This document shows, one piece after another, positions 53,826-63,205 of a stretch of DNA of 64,000 nucleotides. A program made the translations under genes and the position numbers. Each line of letters begins with the position of its first letter. Position 1 is the first letter of the stretch. The notes below the pieces were generated by a model, which worked only from the letters and a program-made list of their open reading frames with translations, did no database searches and was not told where the DNA came from. The DNA is from Megalonaias nervosa (taxonomy: Eukaryota; Mollusca; Bivalvia; Unionida; Unionidae): NCBI GenBank assembly GCA_016617855.1, contig JAECUM010000808.1, positions 124,001 through 188,000 on the forward strand, read 5' to 3'.

Positions 53826-54250
53826 GTAACTTTGATATACTTAATAAGCTAAAACAAGTAAACAATTTCCACGGAGTTTATTCTAAGGATGAACTTACTA
53901 ACATCACAGGTGGTTCCTGAGTGATAAATATACAAGATTTCAATGACGGATCTGGTACACATTGGGTAGCAGTTTATAATAATTATTTTGACTCGTTTGG
54001 ACTTCCTCCGAGCGACGCAATAAAAAAATATATAAACAAAAAATATAAAATAATATATTATTCGTCCAATCAACTTCACCCTGTTGGAGCTTCTGCTTGT
54101 GGATATTATTGTATAATGTTCATTAAACAGGTGTCTCAATCACCTGACAACGTCAGGGAATTTAATTTTTTAAATTTTATTTTACAGTTTGACAAACAAC
54201 CTTCTCACGCTAATGATGAGATTGCAATAAATTTTTGTAAAGCTATCTAA
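53816..54250 (+). pseudogene. Adenain-like cysteine protease, start lost and one stop
   Basis: The frame opens with LSNFDILNKLKQVNNFHGVYSKDEL; where B has ATGAGTAAC-like codons this copy has CTAAGTAAC, so the start codon is lost. An in-frame TGA at 53918-53920 falls where Trp is expected (GGS-stop-VINIQ). The catalytic set is otherwise complete: His in GSGTHWVAVYN, Asp in YFDSFGL, Gln in SSNQLHP, Cys in ASACGYYCIMFIKQV. The C-terminal 35 residues are helical. Would process virion precursors. Confidence 0.85.
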
Positions 54251-54287
54251 AGCTTGGAATTAATTTTATCCAAATTACAAGTATATA

Positions 54288-54488
54288 ATGTCAACATATT
54301 GTCTCAAATGTAAAACTAAAACAGAAAATATCAATGAAACAACAGAAAGAACAAAGAACAACAGGACGATGCTGAAAAGTATTTGTGCAATCTGCGGAAA
54401 AAGAAAAAGTACGTTTTTAAAGAAATTGTCCCCAGCGATAAAGTCGTTGGGAGCTGGTTGCCCTGACATTATTTTAGTAGACGACTGA
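54288..54488 (+). CDS. DUF5679-like zinc-ribbon protein
   Basis: 66 residues: MSTYCLKCKTKTENINETTERTKNNRTMLKSICAICGKRKSTFLKK... The CLKC and CAIC pairs form a zinc ribbon, as in B (fused to PLA2) and A. Start preceded by AAGTATATAATG. Intact. This small ribbon is frequent in large DNA viruses and Polinton-like elements; its role is not known. Confidence 0.75.
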   Translation: MSTYCLKCKTKTENINETTERTKNNRTMLKSICAICGKRKSTFLKKLSPAIKSLGAGCPDIILVDD

Positions 54489-54497
54489 AAATATAGA

Positions 54498-55055
54498 ATG
54501 ATATGCAACTGTGATTCTGACAGATTTATGTCTCGAGCAAAATAAAATTGTCACATACTGTCAACGTTGTAACAACAGAGAAAAATTGGAACAGGTATAG
54601 ACATACATAAAGTAATTGGCAAATTACCGAAACCAAAAGGAGGCTGGACATTGCCAGGCCATAAATATACTGGACCTTATAATCCTCTTGATAAACAACT
54701 AGATGAAAACGATAATCCGCTGCAAGGACAAGAGCCTTACAATCAAGTTGATGCAATAGCAATGCGCCATGACATTTGTTATCGTGACATTGAACGTCCT
54801 GATAACGTTCGTGCAGAAAATTCAAAATCAGACTGTGATAAAGTAATGTTAGACGAACTTCGTGATATGAACCCGACAAATATGCGACAACGTTTTGATA
54901 GAAGGCTGGTACAGGGTTTTATCGGAGCAAAATATAAATTGGGACTCGGAAAGGAATTGTATGATGATCTTGCAACTCCGCTACACAAACCTAAAAAAAA
55001 AAGTTTACGCGACGTAAAGTTGTCGCAAATGCCGTTGATGATATCTGGGCGATAG
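54498..55055 (+). pseudogene. Parvovirus VP1-like phospholipase A2 domain protein
   Basis: The early part (54498-54590) has a second cysteine cluster, read as CNC...C..Q..IVTYCQRCNN across frames, then a shift into GTGIDIHKVIGKLPKPKGGWTLPGHKYTGPYNPLDKQ, the calcium-loop region (YTGP), and the catalytic VDAIAMRHDICYRDIE with the HD dyad and flanking cysteine. The tail is RFDRRLVQGFIGAKYKLGLGKELYDDLATPLHKP. At an A10 run (54993-55002) the reading can continue into the integrase, so PLA2 and integrase may have been one polyprotein. Role: membrane penetration at entry, inferred from parvoviruses. Confidence 0.8.
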
Positions 55056-55863
55056 ATTTAGTTGATGTGTCAAATCTAGCTCAGTTTAACGATAATAAGA
55101 AATATTTGATTAACGTTGTAGATGTTTTAAGTAAATATGCTTTTAGTGTTCCAGTTTCAGACGAGACAGGAACGTCAATGACTGATGCGTTAAAACAGAT
55201 TATCGTTAGTACAGAAAGAAAACCAAATAAAATCTGGACCGATCACGGAGCAGAATTTTTCAATAAAAAGTTCGAGCAGTTTTTGGAACAAAATAATATC
55301 AAAAAGTATGTTACAGGAAACGAAGGTAAAAGCGTTGTCGTCGAGCGATTTAATCGCACGCTAAACGAGAAAATACATAAATATTTGACAGCTAAAAACA
55401 CAGATATGTCGATGAGCTTCCGCAGATAGCTGACGAATATAATAACACGAAACACCGAACCACCAAAATGTCACCAAACGACGCAATTAAAAATCCAATA
55501 TTAGCAAATGAAAACATGTACCGCAGACATAAATTTAAAGTTGGTGATAAAGTTAGAATTTCTTTGACCAAAAAAACATTTGAAAACGGATTTACTCCAA
55601 ACTGGACTGAAGAAGTATTTGTTGTTGATAAAGTACTTTTAACAATGCCTGTAACATACGCGTTAAAAGATTTATTAGGTGAACCTATAACTGGTAGTTT
55701 TTACGGGCAGGAACTTCAGAAAACTTCCCAAGACGTATTTGTTATTGAAAAAGTTATCCGAAAACGCGGCGACAAAAGTTTAATTAAATGGAGAGGATAT
55801 AGCGATAAATTTAATAGCTGGGTACCAACTAAGTCGATGAAAAATTATAATTTTGTGAAATAA
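55003..55863 (+). pseudogene. Retroviral-type integrase with C-terminal chromodomain
   Basis: The core begins in the frame after A10 with DDIWAIDLVDVSN (first catalytic Asp), KYLINVVDVLSKYAFSVPV, second Asp in KIWTDHGAEFFNKKF, and Glu in VVVERFNRTLNEKI. A frameshift near 55410 is followed by NNTKHRTTKMSPNDAI, an SH3-like segment FKVGDKVRISLTKKTFE, and the chromodomain VFVIEKVIRKRGDKSLIKWRGY then NSWVPTKSM at the end. About 285 codons. Chromodomain integrases can target insertion to marked chromatin. A different family from the B integrase. Confidence 0.9.
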
Positions 55864-56024
55864 TGTTATTATAAATTTGTTCGTATTTTACAAGTACAGA
55901 TTTACATTTGATAGTTTTACATAAGAAATTAAATGTAATTTTCTTTCATTATCAACTGGCGTCAAATTGAATATATTAGCAAAAATGAAATCGTATTTTA
56001 TGCTCCTTTGCTGGCCAGTTATCT

Positions 56025-56381
56025 TCAGATGTCAAACGGTTTAATAAGCTGCCAAAATATTTGTTGTTCGGCAACAGTAAAATTAAATTTTATTATTTTT
56101 TTGGCAATGTGATACTTAACATTATATCGTTCAGTTGTTGGTCTGCTGTAATTTTTTCTGTCAGCGACGGCGTTGCTGTTGTCATCTTCATCGTCATTAT
56201 TAAATAAAATATCATCTTCGCTATAGCTAGAAAATTTGTCTATATCGGTAGAGATTAAAGTGTTGTTAGTGACTGTAATATTGTCTGCGACTTTGTCGTT
56301 GGCGACTTTATCGCTAGTGATTGTATCACTTGCGATTGTATCTTCCGAATATATTTCAGCAAGTCGTTTCATTAAATCCAT
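56025..56381 (-). CDS. Unknown acidic protein
   Basis: 118 residues from MDLMKRLAEIYSED; a longer frame begins inside the solo LTR and is not original. Internal repeats SDTITSDKVANDKVADN, a Ser/Asp-rich centre (SYSEDDILFNNDDEDDNSNA), then a basic, aromatic C-terminal part (YNVKYHIAKKIIKFNFTVAEQQIFWQL). The LTR sits 2 bases upstream of the ATG, so its own promoter is displaced by 974 bases. Convergent with the integrase. No family recognised. Confidence 0.55.
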   Translation of the reverse strand: MDLMKRLAEIYSEDTIASDTITSDKVANDKVADNITVTNNTLISTDIDKFSSYSEDDILFNNDDEDDNSNAVADRKNYSRPTTERYNVKYHIAKKIIKFNFTVAEQQIFWQLIKPFDI

Positions 56382-56383
56382 AT

Positions 56384-57357
56384 TGTTACGTATCGGCTCG
56401 TTCAAAGCAACACAAAGAAAGAGTGACTACAACAAGCTTTGTAAATTTTAACAAAAATAATTTATTTCCCTAGAAAACACGGTGAAAAGGTAAATATATG
56501 AAACAAGACTTACGATTTACGAAGAAGACCCAAAAATTTGTTCTAAAGTTGTAAAAGCACATAAGTCCTGTGAATAAACAGTTCTAATTTGATATAGTCT
56601 GAATCTCAATTCCGTTCCAAGATGACGGATGATGACGGATGATGACGTCAGACGAAGGTTAACACAAAATGTCCAGAATTTTCACTGTGAATTACAATTT
56701 GTATTGTTCTGCTCCAATTTAGAAATAATTTCAACAAACCTCTTTGTCCAAAGCCAGTAGGGTTGTTCTCCAGGGAAAATAATTATTTAGAAAGTAGATG
56801 AAGTACTGCTACCACCACTAACAATACACATGTTGTTCTAAATACGTACGAACGAACAACTCTTTCCAGCACAGGAATACCTTTTCCTTAAGGTATTAGA
56901 AACTCTACAAGATGTTATGATGTGACTCTCAACTATGACTGACTACGACTATGACTGATAATTTCTTACAGGCAACTGAGCATTTAAAACAAGCTAATAC
57001 GTCATTTCATGTACACATGCACGAAGTACACGTGTGATTTCGAAATCACACCTGGACATTACAAAAGCGTAAACAAGTATAATTAGTAATGACGTAGTCA
57101 CAGCCAATCATTTACACAGCTTTTCCCGACTGTTTACTTGCAACGACAAACTATCATACAAAACTCGTGCTTACACGAGTCACATTTACGTTTTAAATAA
57201 ATACGATGTTTCTAACAAACTATTAGACTCATGTAAACACAATCATCATAATAATAATAATTACATTTAATGATGTAAAAATAAAACAAAAATGAAACAA
57301 AGAATTAGAAGAATTTAAATTTTAACACACATGTAATTTAACCACAGGGTCGTAACA
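56384..57357. mobile_element. Solo LTR (974 bp) with 4-bp target duplication
   Basis: TGTTACGTATCGGCTCG ... CACAGGGTCGTAACA, with TG/CA ends and inverted TGTTACG/CGTAACA tips, flanked on both sides by ATAT (56380-56383 and 57358-57361). No coding sequence inside; it results from LTR-LTR recombination. A related truncated copy lies at 1808-2070. It separates the divergent C genes at 56381 and 57394. Confidence 0.9.
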
Positions 57358-57393
57358 ATATTATAATATACTTTTATCTAATTTATAATAATA

Positions 57394-57690
57394 ATGACCA
57401 GCGAAATGAAATCTCCCGATGTGAAATATCATCAAAAAGTTAATATATTAAATTACAAGGAACTAGCCGAAGCAGTTCGAAAATGTCTGTCGGGTTATAG
57501 TGCATATTCTGTTGACATTATTGTAATGCCTGGCGAAAATGATAGAATATTACTAACAGCAGCAGAAAAAAATAAACTTAATGATAGTGCTTTTATAACA
57601 TTAAAATTTGATCGCGATGATGTTTTGATGTTTGCTCATAGTTGTCTTACTAAGACAGAATTACGAAATATCATTAATCATCATATTTAA
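57394..57690 (+). CDS. Small conserved protein, element C homologue of the A terminal genes
   Basis: 98 residues, intact: MTSEMKSPDVKYHQKVNILNYKELAEAVRKCL... ending CLTKTELRNIINHHI. It shares with 16854 and 17166 the pattern (V)NI.NYKELAEAV, VDIIV, ILLTAAEKNKL, a DRDDVL segment, and a terminal CxTKxEL.(N/E)(I/L)I. Overlaps the convergent HNH gene by 17 bases. Present as two copies in A and one in C, absent from B. No known domain; a retained accessory gene. Confidence 0.65.
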   Translation: MTSEMKSPDVKYHQKVNILNYKELAEAVRKCLSGYSAYSVDIIVMPGENDRILLTAAEKNKLNDSAFITLKFDRDDVLMFAHSCLTKTELRNIINHHI

Positions 57691-58625
57691 AACAAAATCT
57701 ATCAAATGTTGACTTTGATACTGCTGATTTAGTTTTACCGTCAGCTACAAATTTTACTGCACGAGGATCAATTTTATGATATTTTGTGGCAGCTGTTATT
57801 GATCTAAATTTCATTTCTTCTCCAGTCCCAATATTTACTGAAATAATTGATTTTGGGTCTTTAAAATTAGATCCATCAGAATTAGCTCCACGTCGGTTTT
57901 TTTCTAGTTGTGTAACTAGATCTAAATTTTCTAAACGATTATCGGCCTTTATGGTGTTAATATGGTCGATGACTAAATTATCTGGAATAGCACCATTAAA
58001 TGTTTCATAAACAAACCTATGCGATTGGTAACCAACAAAATCTGTTTTAATTCCACGTATCGTCACCATCAAATATCCGCTACTTTGCAAATTACCTAAT
58101 ACTTTTTTTGTTTTTCTTTTTCTAATAATACCGCGATCGTTAGCCTCATATAAATCAAATACCGGATGAGGTTGATACTCATCTTGTAAAGCTAAATTTT
58201 CAATATTATCATCGCTAATCGAATTATTTACTCTATATACTCGTTGTCCTTCTGGAATATCATCGCAAAACAAAGTATAAATAAAATCTTTCTTCAACAT
58301 TTCCGTTCTCTCAGCATTATCTCCCCTTACGCTAATCATAACCTGCTGGCGTTGCTTCACCAAAAGATTTTTTAGATTTTATGTTAATAACCGAACCTAA
58401 TGCATTTCTAGCATATAGGTTATACTTCGGATGAACATGATAAGTTTCTTGCTCCTCCACTGTCAGTTTGATATATCTCAAAATTTCTGTCATTATATTA
58501 TAAGGATTTTTTATATCTCTAATTGTTTGTTCAGCTGGCGTGCAACCTAATGCATATCCAGCATATAGGTTATACTTGGGGTGATAATACTCTTGCTCGT
58601 TTGCGCTTGTCAGATTTTGTGTCAT
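57674..58625 (-). pseudogene. HNH homing-type endonuclease with duplicated N-terminal modules
   Basis: N-terminal: two short repeats, EYYHPKYNLYAGYALGC and TYHVHPKYNLYARNALGSVI (58590-58380), then a frameshift near 58345 and a third NUMOD4-like module, YQPHPVFDLYEANDRGIIRKRKTKKVLGN. HNH core: SHRFVYETFNGAIPDNLVIDHINTIKADNRLENLDL. C-terminal NUMOD1-like: FRSITAATKYHKIDPRAVKFVADG. The 229-codon second frame (58363-57674) is intact and holds the whole catalytic part. A selfish endonuclease between accessory and polymerase genes, related to that at 33365. Confidence 0.85.
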
Positions 58626-58676
58626 TATATTATAAGGATTTTTTTTATATCTCTAATTGTTTTTTCAGCTGGCGTG
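58491..58676. repeat. Direct repeat, offset about 129 bp, at the HNH 5' end
   Basis: 'gtcattatattataaggatttttt' to 'cagctggcgtgc' occurs at 58491-58546 and again at 58619-58676. A third related copy of the coding part lies at about 58396-58440. Tandem duplication enlarged the N-terminal coding region. Confidence 0.85.
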
Positions 58677-58735
58677 CGGTGAGTTATCGATCGAACAATC
58701 AATTAGAGATATAATATTACACTATATATATAGCA

Positions 58736-61700
58736 ATGCTGAAATCGCGAGATATTGCTAAAAAGAGCATTATCAAAGCAGAGAAAATTGCCACAGCATT
58801 TACGGGATACGACAGCAGTTACAAATTTGATAATCAAAATGTTTTAGCAAATTTTAACTCCACAAATTTATATCATCTTCTACAACCTGTTATAGCTCAA
58901 GAACTTGCAGCTCACAAAAGTATCAAACTAATAGTACAATATCATACGATTTTATCAAAATTACATGCAGTCGAAAAAGATATACTTGATATAATTTTTG
59001 AAAATACAAGTTTCGACAGCGAAATTTCCGAACCATATCTAACAGCTAAATCATGGAAAATATTAACTGGAACAAATATTGCCACAGTCGCCGCTGAAAT
59101 ACACCAAGAAATAAATAAAAAATTGGAGGAATTTACTTCATCTGGGTCAGGTTGGAAATTTGAAATGATAAAAGAAGTTTTAATTCACACAGCAAAATAT
59201 AACATACTGCGAGGTAGTTCTTACGTTGATCTCCCTAAAAAAATTAAAAACAAAAAATGCTGTATAAATGTTAAAAACAACGACGATCAGTGTTTTCGTT
59301 GGGCAATTTTGTCGAGAGACATCCTCAGAGTGACCATAATGATAGAATTGAAAAGTATTTGCCGTACAAAGACGAACTAAATTTTAACGGGATAACTTTT
59401 CCAGTAGCAGAAAATCAGATACCAAAGTTTGAAAAACAAAACAATATTTCAGTAAATGTTTTCGGACTAGATGAGCGAGAAAATGTTTATCCAAGATATA
59501 TTTCAGAGACCGCTACACAAAAGACAATAAATTTATTATTTTATAAAGGACATTATTGTTGGATAAAAAACTTTAACAGCTTAGTTGGCGGACAGTATAA
59601 TAAAAATAAAAAGAAGAAATATTTCTGTTACAGATGCCTACAAGGGTTTTCTAAACCTGAAAAACTACAGGAACATCTTAAATACTGTATCAACGTTCAA
59701 AGAATAACTATGCCAAGCGAGAAAGAAAAAGTCTTAAAATTTAAGAACTACGATCATAAGCTAAATATACCTTTCGTTATTTGTGCCGATTTTGAGTGTC
59801 TACTCGTTCCAGTGGCGGGTGCAGAAAATGATCCTAATAAATCAAGTACAAGAAAAATACAACAACATGTTCCTTGCGGAGTAGCTTATAAAATAGTTTG
59901 TTGCATCGACAATAAGTTTTCATGTCCGGTTAAGTTATATAGATGTAAAGATAGCGAATCTGAAAGTCCATTAATTTGGCTGCTAAAAAATCTTATAGAT
60001 GATGTTAATAAAATTTCTAACAGATTATTTAAAACAGCTCCAATGAAAATAACATCTGAGCAACAACTTGAATTTGATGAAGCGGTTAATTGTCATATTT
60101 GCGAAAAATCATTGGTAGACTCAAACGGAGTCTCTGATAAAGTTCGTGATCATTCTCATTTAACTTAGCCGTGGAGCGGCTCATAATAATTGTAATTTAA
60201 AATTTCATGCACCAAAGTTTATACCTGTCGTTTTAGATAACTTTCGCGGCTATGATAGTCATATCATTGTAGAAGCTTTTGGCAATGAGGAAATTAAATC
60301 TAAAGATAAAATGTATACCAAATAATTTTGAAAAGTATATGTCAGTTACTCTTGGTAAATTACGTTTTATTGACAGTCTGCAATTTATGGCAGCATCATT
60401 AGATGAGCTTGTAAAAGGTTGTAGCACTTTTAATAATCTGCAAAGTTGCTTTGGTGAAAACTATATCGATCTGACAAAAAAAAAGTATCTTTCCATATGA
60501 ATATCTCGACGACTGGAGCAGATCTGATGAAACTTCTCTGTCCAGCAAAGACAAATTTTACTCACAGCTCAAAAATGAAGATACTACAGACGACGAGTAT
60601 AAATATGCACAAGATATTTGGAATAAATTTAACTGCAGAACATTTGATGATTATCATGACTTATATTTGAAAACAGATGTTTTATTACTAGCAGATGTTT
60701 TTGAAAGTTTTCGTCGAGTAAACTACAGCAATTATGGACTAGACCCCTGTTGGTATTATTCTGCTCCTGGGCTGTCATGGGACGCTCTACTAAAAACAAG
60801 CAAAACAGAATTGGATCTCTTGACAGATATCGATATGTTCAATTTTATTGAAAAGGGTATCAGAGGCGGAATTAGTGTTATAACAAAAAAATATGCAGTA
60901 GCTTATAATAAATATCTAAAAAATTATGATAAAAATCTCCCATCTAATCATATTATTTATCTAGATTTTGTCAATTTGTATGGCTGGGCTATGTCAGAGC
61001 CAATGCCCTGCGGTGGGTTTCATTGGATATCTCCAGATCAATTTCTTAAAGAAACTGAAAAAGATTTACCTAAAAAAGTTAATAATAATTTTTCCGATAT
61101 CAGTTATTTTATTGAAGTCGATCTAGATTACCCTAGTTCGTTACATGATCTACATAACGACTACCCATTTTGTGCAGAGTCTATGATGATAGATTACAGT
61201 TTACTATCACCCGAGCAACGAACCATGACAACAGCAAAAAATTCGATTGTTAATAAACTAGTTCCAAATTTGCTAAATAAAAGAATTTACGTGATACATT
61301 ACAAAAATTTAAAACAGGCAGTAGATGCTGGACTAATTCTGAGAAAAGTCCACCGCGTACTAAAATTTAATCAGTCTAGGTGGATGGCGGATTATATTAA
61401 CTTTAATACGAAATGTCGTGCTGTGGCTAAGACCGACTTTGAGAAAAACTTTTTTAAGTTAATGAATAACTCAGTTTTTGGAAAGACAATGGAAAACATT
61501 AGAAAACAAGTTTCTATCGAAATTGTAAATGATATAAATCGCAGAAATAAATTAGTTAACGATGACGGTTTTGTTAGCAAGAAAATATTTAATGAAAATC
61601 TTGCTGCAATACAACGACGAAAGACAAATTTAAAGTAAAAAAAAAACCAATATATGTTGGTGCAGCTGTACTTGATATATCAAAGTGGCTGATGTACGAT

Positions 61701-62231
61701 TTTCACTATAATTTTACTAAAAAGCAGTGGCCAGATTCGGAGTTGCTATTTACTGATACAGATTCGCTAGTTTATAATATAAAATGTGAGGATGTCTATC
61801 AGGATATTTATAAACACCGTGACCTATTTGATTTATAAGATTACCCAGAAAGTAGTGGATTTCATGATGATGCAAATAAAAAAGTTATTGGTAAATTTAA
61901 GGACGAATTTATGTATGTGCCAGTGAAAGAGTTTGTTGGACTTCGAAGTAAAATGTATGCTGTGATATTACATGATAATAAATTGACAAAAAAAGCGAAA
62001 TGTATCCCTCGCGGATATGTGAAAAAGATGATGCATTTTGACGATTTTAAAGCAGCGCTAAACAATAATGTCAGTTTTATTAAGACAAATGTCATTAGAT
62101 CAAATCATCACAAACTTGAAACTGATACGATTATCAAACGTGGACTTAGCAATTTTGATGATAAAAGATATTGTGAGGACGGAATTAATACGTTAGCTAT
62201 TGGACACTATGCAATTTTATCTAAACTTTAG
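58736..62231 (+). pseudogene. Family-B DNA polymerase, Polinton type, several breaks
   Basis: About 1,160 codons from MLKSRDIAKKSIIKAEK. Order: helical N-terminal domain (58736-59250); CFRWAILS..., frameshift near 59300; NELNFNGITFPV-like; a zinc finger YFCYRCLQGFSKPEKLQEHLKYC (59625); ExoI FVICADFECLL (59780); a CHIC...VRDHSH endonuclease VII-like finger (60090); ExoII NFRGYDSHI (60240); motif A IIYLDFVNLYGWAMSEPMP (60955); motif B KLMNNSVFGKTMENIR (61455); motif C LLFTDTDSLVY (61745). Breaks near 59300, 60168, 60290, A9 60476, 61636 and an in-frame TAA near 61838. All catalytic motifs survive. Replicates the element, probably protein-primed by family analogy. Confidence 0.92.
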
Positions 62232-62236
62232 AAATA

Positions 62237-62603
62237 ATGTTCGAAAAGTTAACGTTAGACGATGGAATTAGTAGTAAAATTAAAAAATTGATGAGAAATA
62301 ACCAGCAATTATCAGTTGAATTTAATGATGAGATTTCAGGTATTTGCTTTAGTAAATTTGATAGAATGAAACTCGCTCATTAAATCAGATAACAGCAAAT
62401 ATTTTGGTTATCTTGAAAAGTTGAGAGATGAGCTTATGTTAAAATACGATAATTTTAACGATCCTATAAGTCAAGAAAAATATACCAAAATTAATATAGA
62501 CTTAGAACGGTCAAAGGTTTTCGTGAAAGGTAGTAAGTATCTTCTCAGTAAGATAGCAATGAGAGTTATTCGAATGCCGTCGAAAAGTAAGTGGAAAAAT
62601 TAA
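62237..62603 (+). pseudogene. Small unknown protein after the polymerase
   Basis: Starts MFEKLTLDDGISSKIKKLMRNN 6 bases after the polymerase stop, runs 49 codons to a stop near 62383, and continues in another frame as SDNSKYFGYLEKLRDELMLKYDNF ... VFVKGSKYLLSKIAMRVIRMPSKSK to 62603. About 120 residues, helical, with a basic end. No family recognised; last gene seen in C. Confidence 0.5.
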
Positions 62604-62689
62604 ATTTTATTTGTATAAATACGATAATCAATCATTTCTGATGGCTACTGTTGATGTTCTAGTGATTGGTGATGAAATTCTTTAAAAAA

Positions 62690-62850
62690 TAATAACTGCC
62701 TTTCTTGTATTTTGAAGGGAGATAACTGTTTCTATCTTCCTTGTAATTTGAAGGGGATAACTCTTTCTGTCTTCCTTGTATTTTAAGGTAGAGGTTGTCA
62801 CCCTTGGATTTTTAAGGGAGATAACTCTGTTTATCTACCTTGTATTTTGT
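62690..62850. repeat. Tandem repeat of about 45 bp with AAGGGAGATAACT
   Basis: Four units on 'tttcttccttgtattttgaagggagataactctttctgtc'. The AAGGGAGATAACT word is common in mollusc intergenic DNA, to my knowledge, and supports that origin. Bases 62851-63060 are otherwise plain. Confidence 0.75.
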
Positions 62851-63065
62851 TTATTTTTATTTTACTGATAAATAATGTTTTCTTTGTTGTTTTTTTTAAA
62901 GAAACATTATCTTTGTTTTTATGATTTTATCAAGTTCCTTCCTTCGTGGAGATTTTTTTAACGATAACATTTAAGATAAAAAAGAAAAATACAAAACGAA
63001 TAAGCCACGCCCACTGTGTAAGCTACTTTTAGACTTCCAAGTATTAGTCAGCTTATATATAATAC

Positions 63066-63205
63066 AACCTTATTTAAGTTTGGGATCCTCCCAAAGCTTG
63101 AACTTCAACAGAAAAAAAACACTCTCCCACCACTTGGTGGGTGCACTTTTGCACTCCCCGGGTTTTGATTTTGGGGGAGAGTGTGCAGAAATCTGTTGAA
63201 CGTTG
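63066..63205. repeat. Large imperfect hairpin (inverted repeat)
   Basis: 'caacagaaaaaaaacactctccc' pairs with 'gggggagagtgtgcagaaatctgttg', enclosing a smaller stem 'ccaccacttggtgg'. A separate small palindrome 'tttgggatcctccca' precedes it, and a TATATATAATAC box lies at about 63052-63063. It might be a structured RNA or an LTR/foldback remnant; undecided. Confidence 0.6.

Larger units (their letters stand above)
45786..62603. mobile_element. Element C: Maverick/Polinton-like, nearly complete
   Basis: Left arm minus-strand genes (membrane protein, two unknowns, fibre), then plus-strand ATPase, coiled-coil, minor capsid, small virion protein, MCP, pVI-like, protease, zinc ribbon, PLA2 and integrase; then an acidic protein (-), a solo LTR, a small protein (+), an HNH endonuclease (-), PolB (+) and a last small gene (+). 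About 16.8 kb including a 974-base LTR. No TIR was found by eye. Many genes are broken, but several are intact. Confidence 0.85.

Noticed and set aside
27413..62603. Genes read by a variant genetic code (TGA as Trp), given TGA at a Trp position in the C protease
   Set aside because: Normal TGG Trp codons abound and TGA also ends genes properly; a nonsense mutation is simpler.
45500..63000. Terminal inverted repeats for elements B and C
   Set aside because: Scanning the gene-free edges by eye gave no convincing inverted pair; a self-against-self dot plot would settle it.
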